This document shows, in pieces, positions 55,858 through 64,000 of a DNA stretch of 64,000 bases. The stretch spans positions 108,764 to 172,763 of the forward strand of contig NZ_PJQW01000001.1 in assembly GCF_004303025.1 (NCBI RefSeq). Direction: 5' to 3'. The stretch's first letter is position 1, and every line of letters begins with the position of its first letter. The position numbers and the translations under genes are program-made. The DNA comes from Flavobacterium sp. J27. Lineage in GTDB: Bacteria > Bacteroidota > Bacteroidia > Flavobacteriales > Flavobacteriaceae. Below the pieces are notes generated by a model that saw only the letters and a list, made by a program, of their open reading frames with translations, searched no databases and was not told where the DNA came from.

Positions 55858-56316
55858 ATGAAACCATTGTTTATTGTTTGTCTATTCCTAATATCTATTG
55901 TTGGTGTCACCCAAGTTCAAAATAGAATCAAATTTGAATATGATTCTGCTGGAAATCAAATTAAACGTTATGTTACCTTATCTTCTGCTAGAATTGCTTC
56001 AGATGATTCTATTATAGAAAAATTAGAAGATGTAAAGAAAGAAGATTTTCAAAAAGCTACTGCTAACGATGTTTTATCCTATTATCCTAACCCAGTAAAA
56101 GATGAGTTATATTTAAAATGGGATTTAGTAGATAATAACAAAGTATCAAAAATTGAAGTTTATGCTTTTAATGGTCAAGTTCTTCAAACATATTCTAACT
56201 TACAGAATGAAACAATTAAGACGATTCCATTCGCAAGTCAGCCAGAAGGAACCTATTTAATTCTTTTATTTTATACCAACAACGACCAAAAAGCAATCAC
56301 TTTAGTTAAGCAATAG
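55858..56316 (+). CDS. small T9SS type A protein with one RHS-like repeat
   Basis: This 152-aa secreted protein has a signal peptide (about 1-20). A single RHS/YD-like stretch, IKFEYDSAGNQIKRYV, appears at about 24-39. A type A sorting domain follows (about 75-152; LSYYPNPVKDELYLKW, ending PEGTYLILLFYTNN). T9SS tails cause secretion through the outer membrane. It is 4 bp upstream of the giant RHS gene, which itself has no T9SS tail. It may be a co-secreted partner or a remnant of an earlier RHS gene fused to the tail. Confidence 0.85.
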   Translation: MKPLFIVCLFLISIVGVTQVQNRIKFEYDSAGNQIKRYVTLSSARIASDDSIIEKLEDVKKEDFQKATANDVLSYYPNPVKDELYLKWDLVDNNKVSKIEVYAFNGQVLQTYSNLQNETIKTIPFASQPEGTYLILLFYTNNDQKAITLVKQ

Positions 56317-56319
56317 GCC

Positions 56320-59300
56320 ATGAGAAAAATTTTAATTATAGTTTTTATTTTAGTTTCTATTCATTCATTTTCACAAGGAGAGCTTACAGATCCAGATGGA
56401 AATCCAATTGACCCAGCTACTATTACAGAATTAAATCCTCCTCTTTTACCTGGTGAAGTGGGTGTTACTGAAGGAAGCTTGTCGGTTTCTAATAATGGTA
56501 TAGCAATGTATAATATACCAATATTGATACCACCAGGAATTAAAGGTGTCGAACCTAAAATTTCTTTACAATATAATAGCCGAAGTGGTAGAGGAATTGC
56601 TGGGGAAAACTGGAATATAGGTGGGGTATCTAAAATTTCTAGAATACCTTCTACAATATTTCATGATGGTATTTCTGATCCTGTTGATTTTGATGGATAT
56701 GATCGATTTGCAATTGATGGACAAAGGCTTATTTTAAAAACAGGTGTATATGGTCAGGTAGGGTCTACTTATGAAACAGAAATTTTTTCTAATATTAAAG
56801 TATCTTTACTTTCTCAATCTTCTGGAGATTGTTTTAAAGCGGAATACCCCGATGGTAGTGTAGCCTATTATTCTAAATTAGGATCAAACGCGAATTTTAA
56901 TCTAGATTGGGTTATTAGTCGATGGGAAAATGTACAAGGGTTGAAAATAGTATATAATTATAGTATAATTTCTATTCCTAATAATGGAATTACATATATT
57001 ATAAATGATATAGTTTATGGTTCAACTAATTTACAAGGGATTAATAAAATTGAGTTTATTTACAAAAATAAAAATACGATTACAACTCATAAGTCATATA
57101 TAGGTGGATATGAATTTCCAATGATGTCTCAAATTTTATCTCAAATTAAAATAAAAGGAAACGGTTCTTCTTATAAAAACTATGAATTGATACATGATTT
57201 GAATTCTTTTGGTTATGAGAGATTAAAAAGTATTAATGAAAAAACTGGTGATGAAACGAAAGTATTAAATCCGTTAAATTTTACTTATAGTAAAAACCAA
57301 GCTACACTTACACAGCAAATAAATTATAATACAAGAGGGCCTCGATTTTTATTTGATATTTTAAATACCAATTATATTAAGGGAGATTTTGATGGTGATG
57401 GAGAAATTGAAATTTTGACAGACTATAATTCTAAATTACATTTATATAAAATAGATAATAATAATGAGCTTACAGAGATTTATAATCAATCTGATAGTTA
57501 TTCTTACTTAATTTCTAGATCTTTAGTTAGAACATTAGATAATGATAAATTATCGAATAAAGATTTATTTGTTTTAAAGGGTACTGGAGAGAATATAAAC
57601 GGTCAAATATATAAAGGTATAAAAATTTGTTCTTATAATAATTTAACTAATACAATTGATGTCTTATTTGAAAAAAAAATAGACAATTATGGTTCAGATT
57701 ATGGTTCAAATACATATCAATCCTTAAAGGATGAAGGTCAGGTTTATGAAAAATATTTATGGGGAGATTTCGATGGAGATAATATAACAGATGTTATTAA
57801 AATTAAATCAAAAGCAGGTTTAGTAAGAACAGCTTTTTGTAGCTTAAATCCTAATTTAGGGGATTATAGTGTTGATTCAGGAACTATTAATGTAGGCATT
57901 TCAAATTATACTTTTAATCCAGATAATTATAATGGTAATTTAACTATTACAGGTAATTCTTTAATAGAAGAAGGAGATTATGATGGTGATGGTAAAATGG
58001 ATTTGTTTGTTTTTAAAGGTGCTCCTTACAATAAAATTGATATTTATTCTCTCATCAATGGCTCTTTTACTTTGGTCTATTCTACTAATTATACACTTCC
58101 AAGTAATTTAGAAGATAAGTTTTCAAGGAGTGATTATGTACCAGGAAGTGTAAAATATAAGGTGGTTTTAGGTGATTTTACAAATGATGGGAAATGTGAT
58201 GTTTTTCTTCCAACTGATGGAAAAATATTAGAATCTACAGGAATAACTACACAAGTTTTTAATGAACAATTATTACCTTCTACTTTTATAAAACCTAGCG
58301 CACCTTTTACAGAAACATATTACATAAGTGATATGGATAATGATGGAAGATTAGACATTTTAAGAATTAAGCCTACTTTAGACTATGAGAGTACTACATC
58401 TTATCCTGTTGTAAATGTAGGTTACTCATCTACAGGGTATCCAGTAACGCAATCTGTAGCTCTTAATGGTTATAACTATAACTATGGTCTTGTGATAGAT
58501 TTGTATAAAAGAGGGGTGTCTACTAATGTAGATAATTGGATAAAATATAATTTTAACAAAATTTTTAGAAGAGAATTCGGAGGAGTTGATAGTGATCCTA
58601 ATGATGATAATAAATTTAACCAATTAATGTTACCATTATTTTCTAGAAAAAACAATAGTGAAACGACAAACGTAGATTTAGCAATATTGGGAACAGAAGG
58701 AATTTCCTATATTAACTTTAATAGTAACCAAGATCGACAAAATCTGATACACAGAATTGAACAAGTTAACGGGGAAAATAAATCTTTATATTATAGTTTT
58801 CTTGAAAACGATAATGGGGTTTATTTTAAAAGTACTTCTTTAGAAAGTTACCCATATTATAATGTATTAAATAATAAAAATATTACAGTTGTTTCCGAAA
58901 TTAATGAAATAAATTCGATTGGTTTAAAAATAAAACAATACAAATATCAAGGTGCTATTTTTGATGTTTTAGGAAGAGGTATAAGTGGTTTTCAATCAAG
59001 TGTAGTAACGAATTGGTTTGTAAATAACGATGATATTATTTCAACTGTAAATAAGTTTGATTTTACTAAAAATGGAACAATAAAAGAAAGTTTTACAAAA
59101 TTAGGTTTGCTAGAACCAAATTATGAATTATTAAGTTCAGATACTTTTATTTCAAAAACAGAATACAGTTATAATAATGAAGAAACAAATTATATAGAGC
59201 CTCTTTTACCTAATAAAGTATTTAAATTAACACAGACTAAGGTTGAAAACACAAATGGTCTTACAAATGTAAAAACCGAGACAAGTGTTGTGTATAACAT

Positions 59301-62300
59301 TAATAATAGCCCTATTCAGTCTACTACAATTACTAAAAATGATTCTGCTACTGAACAAACTGTAGTAAGTAATTTTAATTATAATAGTACTTTATCTACA
59401 CCTTATTTACTGGATAGACCTTCTAGTAAAACCATCACAGCAACTTTAGCATCTGGAGATATTTCTTCTTCTGAAGAAATTTATACTTATGACTCTAGTA
59501 AACCCAATTTAATTAAAGAAATCAAGAAAAGGGTAACTAATTCTGGAGAAACTAGCGAGTTTATTACAGAAACAAATGAATATGATATATATGGGAATAT
59601 CATACAAAATAAAATTAGTGCGCCAAATTTAGCAGAAAGAAAGATTTCCTATGAATACGATACCACAACGCATCGATTTATGACTAAAAAAACAGATGTT
59701 GATAATTTAGTAACAGAATATACTTATGATATGAGTACAGGTAATGTGTTAACAGAATTGTTACCCTCTAATTCAGGCTTTCCGCTTATTACAACAAACT
59801 TATATGATAAATGGGGAAAAGTAATTAAACAAACTAATTACTTAGGAAAAAGTGAAAATTTTACTTATAAAAACACATATGGTGGAATTATTATAACTCA
59901 ATCGGGTAGTGATGGTAGTAGTAGTAAAATGATCATGGATTCATATGGTAATACTTTGCATAAAGGGGTAGAACAAGCGAATACAAAATGGTCAGTAACT
60001 TCTATAGAATATAATATCAATAATCAGCCTGTTAGAATTTATCAACCTTATTTTGATGGAGAAGACCGATTCACTTGGGATGAAATAACGTATGATATTT
60101 ACGGTCGTATTGAAAAAGAGAATCACTTGAAATCAGGACAAGGAAATGGAAAAGTAACAACTTATGATTATACAGGATTAATTACCACTGAATTTGATGG
60201 ACAAAGAGCAAGAAAAATCACAAAAAATGCTTTAAATCAAGTGGTTACTTTAGAAGAAAACCCTGGAGTACAAGTTAATTATACTTATTTTGCAAATGGA
60301 AATTTAAAATCCACAACAAGTAGTGGAGCTACCACTACTATTTTACAAGATCCTTTTGGAAGGAAAAAGACGTTGATAGATCCTTCTGCAGGAACACGTC
60401 ATTATACATATAATCATTTTGGAGAGTTAAAAGAAGAAGAAGTGGTTGGAAAAGGTAAAGTAGAATATGATATAGACGATTTTGGAAAAGTATTGGAAAA
60501 AAGGACTTTTGAAAATACAGTGTTAAGCGCTAGAACCTTATATACATATGATACTAAATCGAACCTAACCAATATAGGTTTTAATGATTTAATAAACAAT
60601 AGTACTACTACTTACGAATACAAATATGACCCTTATTTTAGGATAGATTTTATAGAAGAAATTAATCCAGAATTTAAGTTCAAACATAAACTTGAGTATG
60701 ATGGCTTTGGTAGAGCCTATCAAGAAAATTTTATTGCAACTAGTGTTTTAAATAATAAAGTATCTGATAGATGGATACGTAATAGTTATAAAAAAGGGTA
60801 TAAAACAAGAATTCAAGACATGCCAGTTTATGGCTCTGTAGGAGTCACATTATGGCAATGCAATACATTTACAGCAAGTGGACAGCCTATAACCACTAAT
60901 TTAGGAAATGGTACAGTTGTTACGAACACCTATGATATATATGGTTTTCCAACTGAGATGAAACATCAAAAGGGATTGACTAATATTATGACTTTAACCA
61001 ATGAGTTTGATGTACTAACTGGTAATTTGAAAAAGCGAACCAATTCTATGTTTGGCTCATGGAGTGAAGACTTGTCTTATGATGCATTAGACAGATTAAC
61101 AACATGGAGAGATGTTGCAGGTGTTCAAAATCAAGCGTATAACGATAATGGAACTATAAGCACTAATAAAATAGGTAATTATGCATATACTATTAATGGC
61201 AAACCATATCAAGTTTCAACAATCACACCTACAATGCCTTCAGCAACTTATGATTATTATGCTAATAGAATGCAAAATATAACATATAATGTTGCAAATA
61301 ACCCAACAAGTATAACAGAAGCAAACGCAGAAAATATAGATTTTGTTTATAATGCTTTTGATGATAGAGCAATAATGTATTATGGAGGTCTACAACCCTT
61401 AAAACAAGATAGACCTTACCGTAAATATTATGCAGCTGATGGTTCTATGGAGATAAAACGAAACATAGCTTCTGCAGATGTTGAGTTTGTAACTTATATT
61501 GGTGGAGATGGTTATAATACACCAGTTGTATTAAAAAGTAACGGAACAACTCAAGAATACTTATATTTGCATAGAGATTATCAAGGAAGTATCTTAGGAA
61601 TTACAAATGCAAATGGTGTCGTATTAGAAAAGAGAATGTTTGATGTATGGGGAACTTTAATACAATATGCAAATAGTAGTGGTGTAACTACTGTTCCTAC
61701 AGTAAGTACAGCTTTATTGCTTGATAGAGGATATACAGGGCATGAGCATTTATTAGGAGTAAATGTGATTAATATGAATGGAAGAATTTATGATGATAAA
61801 CTGCATCGTTTCTTTCAACCAGATAATAATATACAAAACCCCTTAAACGCGCAAAACTTTAACCGTTATGCTTATGTAATGAACAACCCTACCAAGTATA
61901 GTGATCCTACTGGAGAGTTTTGGCAATTTTTTATTGGAGCATTGGTTAATTCATATGTAGCAGGTTATCAAGCAAGTGGAGGGGAGTTTAATCCGTTTAA
62001 ATGGGATTCTACAACTTGGGCAAATACTGCATTAGGAGGAGCTTCCTTTAGTGCTTCAAATATTGCCACTAATTATTCAAATAATTACATTGAAAATTAT
62101 GATAACCCTCAAATTAGGCAAATTGAAGAACCTATGACTAAATGGACAGAGGAACTTTCAAGTGTTGATGAGTATGGGGTTTTAATAAACGATGTAGAAA
62201 AAAAATATGGTATTGAAGAGGGGCATGCATTTGCTTATTATAAAAAGGGGGAGAGATCGTATAAATCTAAATATTTTAACGCTTTATATAATTATTCTTT

Positions 62301-62778
62301 TTTAGAAGCTAACGCAAGAGCAACTGGTGATTCGGATGGTTTTACTTTATCTGCAGATGCATCTTATTTTAAACAAGGTGGTGAACTTAAATTTGGAAAA
62401 CAAGGTTTTAATGGTAATGCTGGAGCTGATTTTGAATTTTTAAGTGCTTCAGCTGATCTTGCAGGTTATGCACATGGAGGAAAACAAGGTATCTATGGTT
62501 ATGAAGCAAAAGCTAACATTGGGGCACAAGTTATAAAGGTTACTGGAAATTATGGTTTTACAGTTTTCGGTGCTAAATTTAATTTTTCATCGGAATTAAC
62601 TGGATTATCTGCGCATGCAGGTCATGAATCAGCAATTTATTATGATACAAAAACTGGTATTTTTAGGCTTAATGATGCTGCAAATTTTGGTTGGATAATA
62701 GGTGGAGGAGGTGGAATTGATATAACAATTCCTTTTAAAGATTGGGGCACAGCAATACAAAACTTTCTTAAAAAATAA
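56320..62778 (+). CDS. giant SpvB/RHS-repeat polymorphic toxin candidate
   Basis: This 2152-aa exported protein starts with a signal peptide (residues 1-19). An SpvB/TcaC-like region (about 38-330) begins GEVGVTEGSLSVSNNGIAMY. FG-GAP/VCBS calcium-loop repeats run about 350-690, e.g. GDFDGDGEIEIL and GDYDGDGKMDLF. A TcdB-like middle motif (YKYQGAIFDVLGRGISGF, about 873-893) precedes RHS/YD repeats (about 1090-1780). The RHS core ends NRYAYVMNNPTKYSDPTGE, with DPTG at 1862-1865. The remaining 287 residues are a variable tip: a hydrophobic linker, then a Gly/Ala/Phe-rich beta-looking domain I do not recognise. RHS shells usually carry a toxin as their tip. Confidence 0.9.
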   Translation: MRKILIIVFILVSIHSFSQGELTDPDGNPIDPATITELNPPLLPGEVGVTEGSLSVSNNGIAMYNIPILIPPGIKGVEPKISLQYNSRSGRGIAGENWNIGGVSKISRIPSTIFHDGISDPVDFDGYDRFAIDGQRLILKTGVYGQVGSTYETEIFSNIKVSLLSQSSGDCFKAEYPDGSVAYYSKLGSNANFNLDWVISRWENVQGLKIVYNYSIISIPNNGITYIINDIVYGSTNLQGINKIEFIYKNKNTITTHKSYIGGYEFPMMSQILSQIKIKGNGSSYKNYELIHDLNSFGYERLKSINEKTGDETKVLNPLNFTYSKNQATLTQQINYNTRGPRFLFDILNTNYIKGDFDGDGEIEILTDYNSKLHLYKIDNNNELTEIYNQSDSYSYLISRSLVRTLDNDKLSNKDLFVLKGTGENINGQIYKGIKICSYNNLTNTIDVLFEKKIDNYGSDYGSNTYQSLKDEGQVYEKYLWGDFDGDNITDVIKIKSKAGLVRTAFCSLNPNLGDYSVDSGTINVGISNYTFNPDNYNGNLTITGNSLIEEGDYDGDGKMDLFVFKGAPYNKIDIYSLINGSFTLVYSTNYTLPSNLEDKFSRSDYVPGSVKYKVVLGDFTNDGKCDVFLPTDGKILESTGITTQVFNEQLLPSTFIKPSAPFTETYYISDMDNDGRLDILRIKPTLDYESTTSYPVVNVGYSSTGYPVTQSVALNGYNYNYGLVIDLYKRGVSTNVDNWIKYNFNKIFRREFGGVDSDPNDDNKFNQLMLPLFSRKNNSETTNVDLAILGTEGISYINFNSNQDRQNLIHRIEQVNGENKSLYYSFLENDNGVYFKSTSLESYPYYNVLNNKNITVVSEINEINSIGLKIKQYKYQGAIFDVLGRGISGFQSSVVTNWFVNNDDIISTVNKFDFTKNGTIKESFTKLGLLEPNYELLSSDTFISKTEYSYNNEETNYIEPLLPNKVFKLTQTKVENTNGLTNVKTETSVVYNINNSPIQSTTITKNDSATEQTVVSNFNYNSTLSTPYLLDRPSSKTITATLASGDISSSEEIYTYDSSKPNLIKEIKKRVTNSGETSEFITETNEYDIYGNIIQNKISAPNLAERKISYEYDTTTHRFMTKKTDVDNLVTEYTYDMSTGNVLTELLPSNSGFPLITTNLYDKWGKVIKQTNYLGKSENFTYKNTYGGIIITQSGSDGSSSKMIMDSYGNTLHKGVEQANTKWSVTSIEYNINNQPVRIYQPYFDGEDRFTWDEITYDIYGRIEKENHLKSGQGNGKVTTYDYTGLITTEFDGQRARKITKNALNQVVTLEENPGVQVNYTYFANGNLKSTTSSGATTTILQDPFGRKKTLIDPSAGTRHYTYNHFGELKEEEVVGKGKVEYDIDDFGKVLEKRTFENTVLSARTLYTYDTKSNLTNIGFNDLINNSTTTYEYKYDPYFRIDFIEEINPEFKFKHKLEYDGFGRAYQENFIATSVLNNKVSDRWIRNSYKKGYKTRIQDMPVYGSVGVTLWQCNTFTASGQPITTNLGNGTVVTNTYDIYGFPTEMKHQKGLTNIMTLTNEFDVLTGNLKKRTNSMFGSWSEDLSYDALDRLTTWRDVAGVQNQAYNDNGTISTNKIGNYAYTINGKPYQVSTITPTMPSATYDYYANRMQNITYNVANNPTSITEANAENIDFVYNAFDDRAIMYYGGLQPLKQDRPYRKYYAADGSMEIKRNIASADVEFVTYIGGDGYNTPVVLKSNGTTQEYLYLHRDYQGSILGITNANGVVLEKRMFDVWGTLIQYANSSGVTTVPTVSTALLLDRGYTGHEHLLGVNVINMNGRIYDDKLHRFFQPDNNIQNPLNAQNFNRYAYVMNNPTKYSDPTGEFWQFFIGALVNSYVAGYQASGGEFNPFKWDSTTWANTALGGASFSASNIATNYSNNYIENYDNPQIRQIEEPMTKWTEELSSVDEYGVLINDVEKKYGIEEGHAFAYYKKGERSYKSKYFNALYNYSFLEANARATGDSDGFTLSADASYFKQGGELKFGKQGFNGNAGADFEFLSASADLAGYAHGGKQGIYGYEAKANIGAQVIKVTGNYGFTVFGAKFNFSSELTGLSAHAGHESAIYYDTKTGIFRLNDAANFGWIIGGGGGIDITIPFKDWGTAIQNFLKK

Positions 62779-62786
62779 TACTACTT

Positions 62787-63158
62787 ATGAAAATATTTTT
62801 TTTACTATTAATTCTGATTTACGACTTTATATTGTTTAATGCATGTTTAAATGCAATAAATTCTTTAAAAAGAAAGGTTGTATTAATTTTTTTACATTTT
62901 ATTGTATCTACTATTATAGGTTTTATTTATTATCAGTTTGTCAATGAGTATAAAATTGATACACCAGCATTTATAGTCTGCATCTATTTAAGTATAACTC
63001 CTTTATTTTTTTTAATTTCAAAGAATAGAAATAAAAAAATAATTGGAGATTTAATGAATAAGAATAATGCTAATTCATTTATAGATCAAAAGAGAACGCT
63101 TTTGATTTTTTTCGGGATTACTTTGGTCTTGCAGTTTGTAATATTATTCAACTATTAA
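62787..63158 (+). CDS. four-helix membrane protein, candidate immunity protein
   Basis: This 123-aa protein has predicted membrane helices near 3-24, 31-53, 60-77 and 103-121, and no soluble domain of size. It begins 8 bp after the RHS stop, so it is co-transcribed. In polymorphic-toxin loci the gene right behind the toxin normally encodes immunity. A membrane immunity protein would fit a tip that acts on membranes. No family is recognised. The link is positional and should be treated as a hypothesis. Confidence 0.7.
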   Translation: MKIFFLLLILIYDFILFNACLNAINSLKRKVVLIFLHFIVSTIIGFIYYQFVNEYKIDTPAFIVCIYLSITPLFFLISKNRNKKIIGDLMNKNNANSFIDQKRTLLIFFGITLVLQFVILFNY

Positions 63159-63208
63159 TTTATTGTTATATTTTTGGATTCACTAGTTAAATCACTTAAA
63201 CGTAATAT

Positions 63209-64000
63209 ATGAAAATACTATTTTATAGTATAATCTTATTTATTACCACACTCGCTTTTTCACAACAAGAAGCGAGTGTTTGGTATTTTGGACAGAATGC
63301 AGGCATAAAGTTTGAAAGTAATGGCACCACCATAACCACACTTTTAGATGGACAATTAAATACGATTGAAGGTTGCGCTACTCTTGCAGATAGTAACGGA
63401 GATTTATTACTTTATACAGATGGGATAACGGTTTGGAATCGAAATCATAGTGTAATGCCTAATGGTACAGGTTTAATGGGGAATATTTCTAGTACACAAT
63501 CAGCAACTATAGTACCTAAGCCCGGTTCTGCAAACTTATTTTATATATTTACCTTAGATGCATTTGCTGGTTCTCATGGGTTTCGATATTCTATTGTAGA
63601 TATGACTTTAGATGGGGGTAATGGAGCTGTTACCGTAAAAAATGAATTGATTTATACTCCTTCTTGTGAAAAGCTAGCAATTGTTAAGCATGCAAATGAT
63701 TCTGATTTTTGGGTTGTTACTCACGGTTGGAATAATAACACTTTCTACAGTTATTTATTAACAAATAGTGGTTTGAGTGCTACTCCAGTTGTAACTTCTA
63801 TAGGAGTAAATGTAGCTTCAGTGAGTACTGATAATGCTATAGGTTATATGAGGATTTCTCCAGATGGTAGTAAATTAGCTTTAAACCATTATTATGATGG
63901 AATCCTTCAACTTTTTGATTTTAATACCTCGACAGGGATTCTTTCGAATGAGAATACAATTTATACTGCTCCTACAGGAAGTTTTTTATATGGATTAGAA
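63209..64000 (+). CDS. start of a large exported protein (3' end outside window)
   Basis: The frame opens with ATG at 63209 and stays open for 264 codons to the window edge. A signal peptide ends LAFSQQ (about residue 20). EASVWYFGQNAGIKFESNG follows, then LADSNGDLLLYTDGITVWNR. This WYFG-AG-F opening and the propeller-like repeats (MRISPDGSKLALNHY) are typical of large Bacteroidota surface proteins that end in a gliding-motility/T9SS type B sorting domain. That end is beyond the window, so it cannot be confirmed. It is not clearly part of the toxin unit, being 50 bp after the membrane gene. Confidence 0.78.
   Translation, partial: MKILFYSIILFITTLAFSQQEASVWYFGQNAGIKFESNGTTITTLLDGQLNTIEGCATLADSNGDLLLYTDGITVWNRNHSVMPNGTGLMGNISSTQSATIVPKPGSANLFYIFTLDAFAGSHGFRYSIVDMTLDGGNGAVTVKNELIYTPSCEKLAIVKHANDSDFWVVTHGWNNNTFYSYLLTNSGLSATPVVTSIGVNVASVSTDNAIGYMRISPDGSKLALNHYYDGILQLFDFNTSTGILSNENTIYTAPTGSFLYGLE

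Overview
The window is AT-rich chromosomal DNA from a member of the Bacteroidota, almost certainly Flavobacteriaceae (Flavobacterium or a close relative). The reasons are type IX secretion (T9SS) type A sorting tails on several exported proteins, an IPExxxVDY-family protein beside pyk, an OlsF-type double acyltransferase, LytTR/TPR-kinase signalling, flavobacterial -7 promoter boxes (TAnnTTTG) in front of many genes, and little use of Shine-Dalgarno sequences. I see no rRNA, tRNA, CRISPR array, insertion sequence or prophage.

Layout. 1-5.2 kb: the 3' end of hppD, a possible small transcript, then a tightly overlapping operon DUF3108 - kynA - M23 lipoprotein peptidase - pgi closed by a strong terminator. 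5.5-9.2 kb: a TonB-dependent receptor without a SusD partner, a small membrane protein and an RlpA-like lipoprotein. 9.2-16.1 kb: a tripartite RND efflux operon (GbsR/MarR regulator, adaptor, pump, outer-membrane factor) followed by a TetR regulator. 16.1-18 kb: a CYTH protein, a possible intergenic repeat, dinB and a 65-aa XRE regulator. 18.1-22.6 kb: an accessory stretch of poorly known exported proteins, including a putative zinc-peptidase lipoprotein. 22.7-28.1 kb (minus strand): BI-1, pyk, IPExxxVDY, rnc, fabF, acpP. 28.2-35.1 kb: purN, rnhA, serS, a TPR protein, a DUF4286 protein, rsmA, mgtE. 35.1-42.9 kb: a secreted protein of unknown function, a dehydrogenase fused to a VOC domain, TM2 and DUF805 membrane proteins, an OlsF-like acyltransferase, an exonuclease III, an OmpA lipoprotein and an aldo/keto reductase. 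43.2-48 kb: two large T9SS-exported proteins. 48.1-55.6 kb: a four-gene envelope operon (rhodanese-like, squalene-cyclase-like repeat, VWA lipoprotein, DUF4139) divergent from a TPR histidine kinase and LytTR regulator. 55.7-63.2 kb: a polymorphic-toxin locus with a small T9SS protein, a 2152-aa SpvB/RHS protein with an unrecognised glycine-rich C-terminal tip, and a four-helix membrane protein that looks like its immunity protein. 63.2 kb to the end: the start of another large exported protein.

Most of the window is housekeeping. The points most worth attention are the RHS tip/immunity pair, the divergent envelope/two-component cluster, the dehydrogenase-VOC fusion that lacks an ATG start, a cysteine in place of a zinc-ligand histidine in the M23 peptidase, and regulatory structures between acpP and fabF. 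Functions are read from motifs and remembered family features; no search was run.
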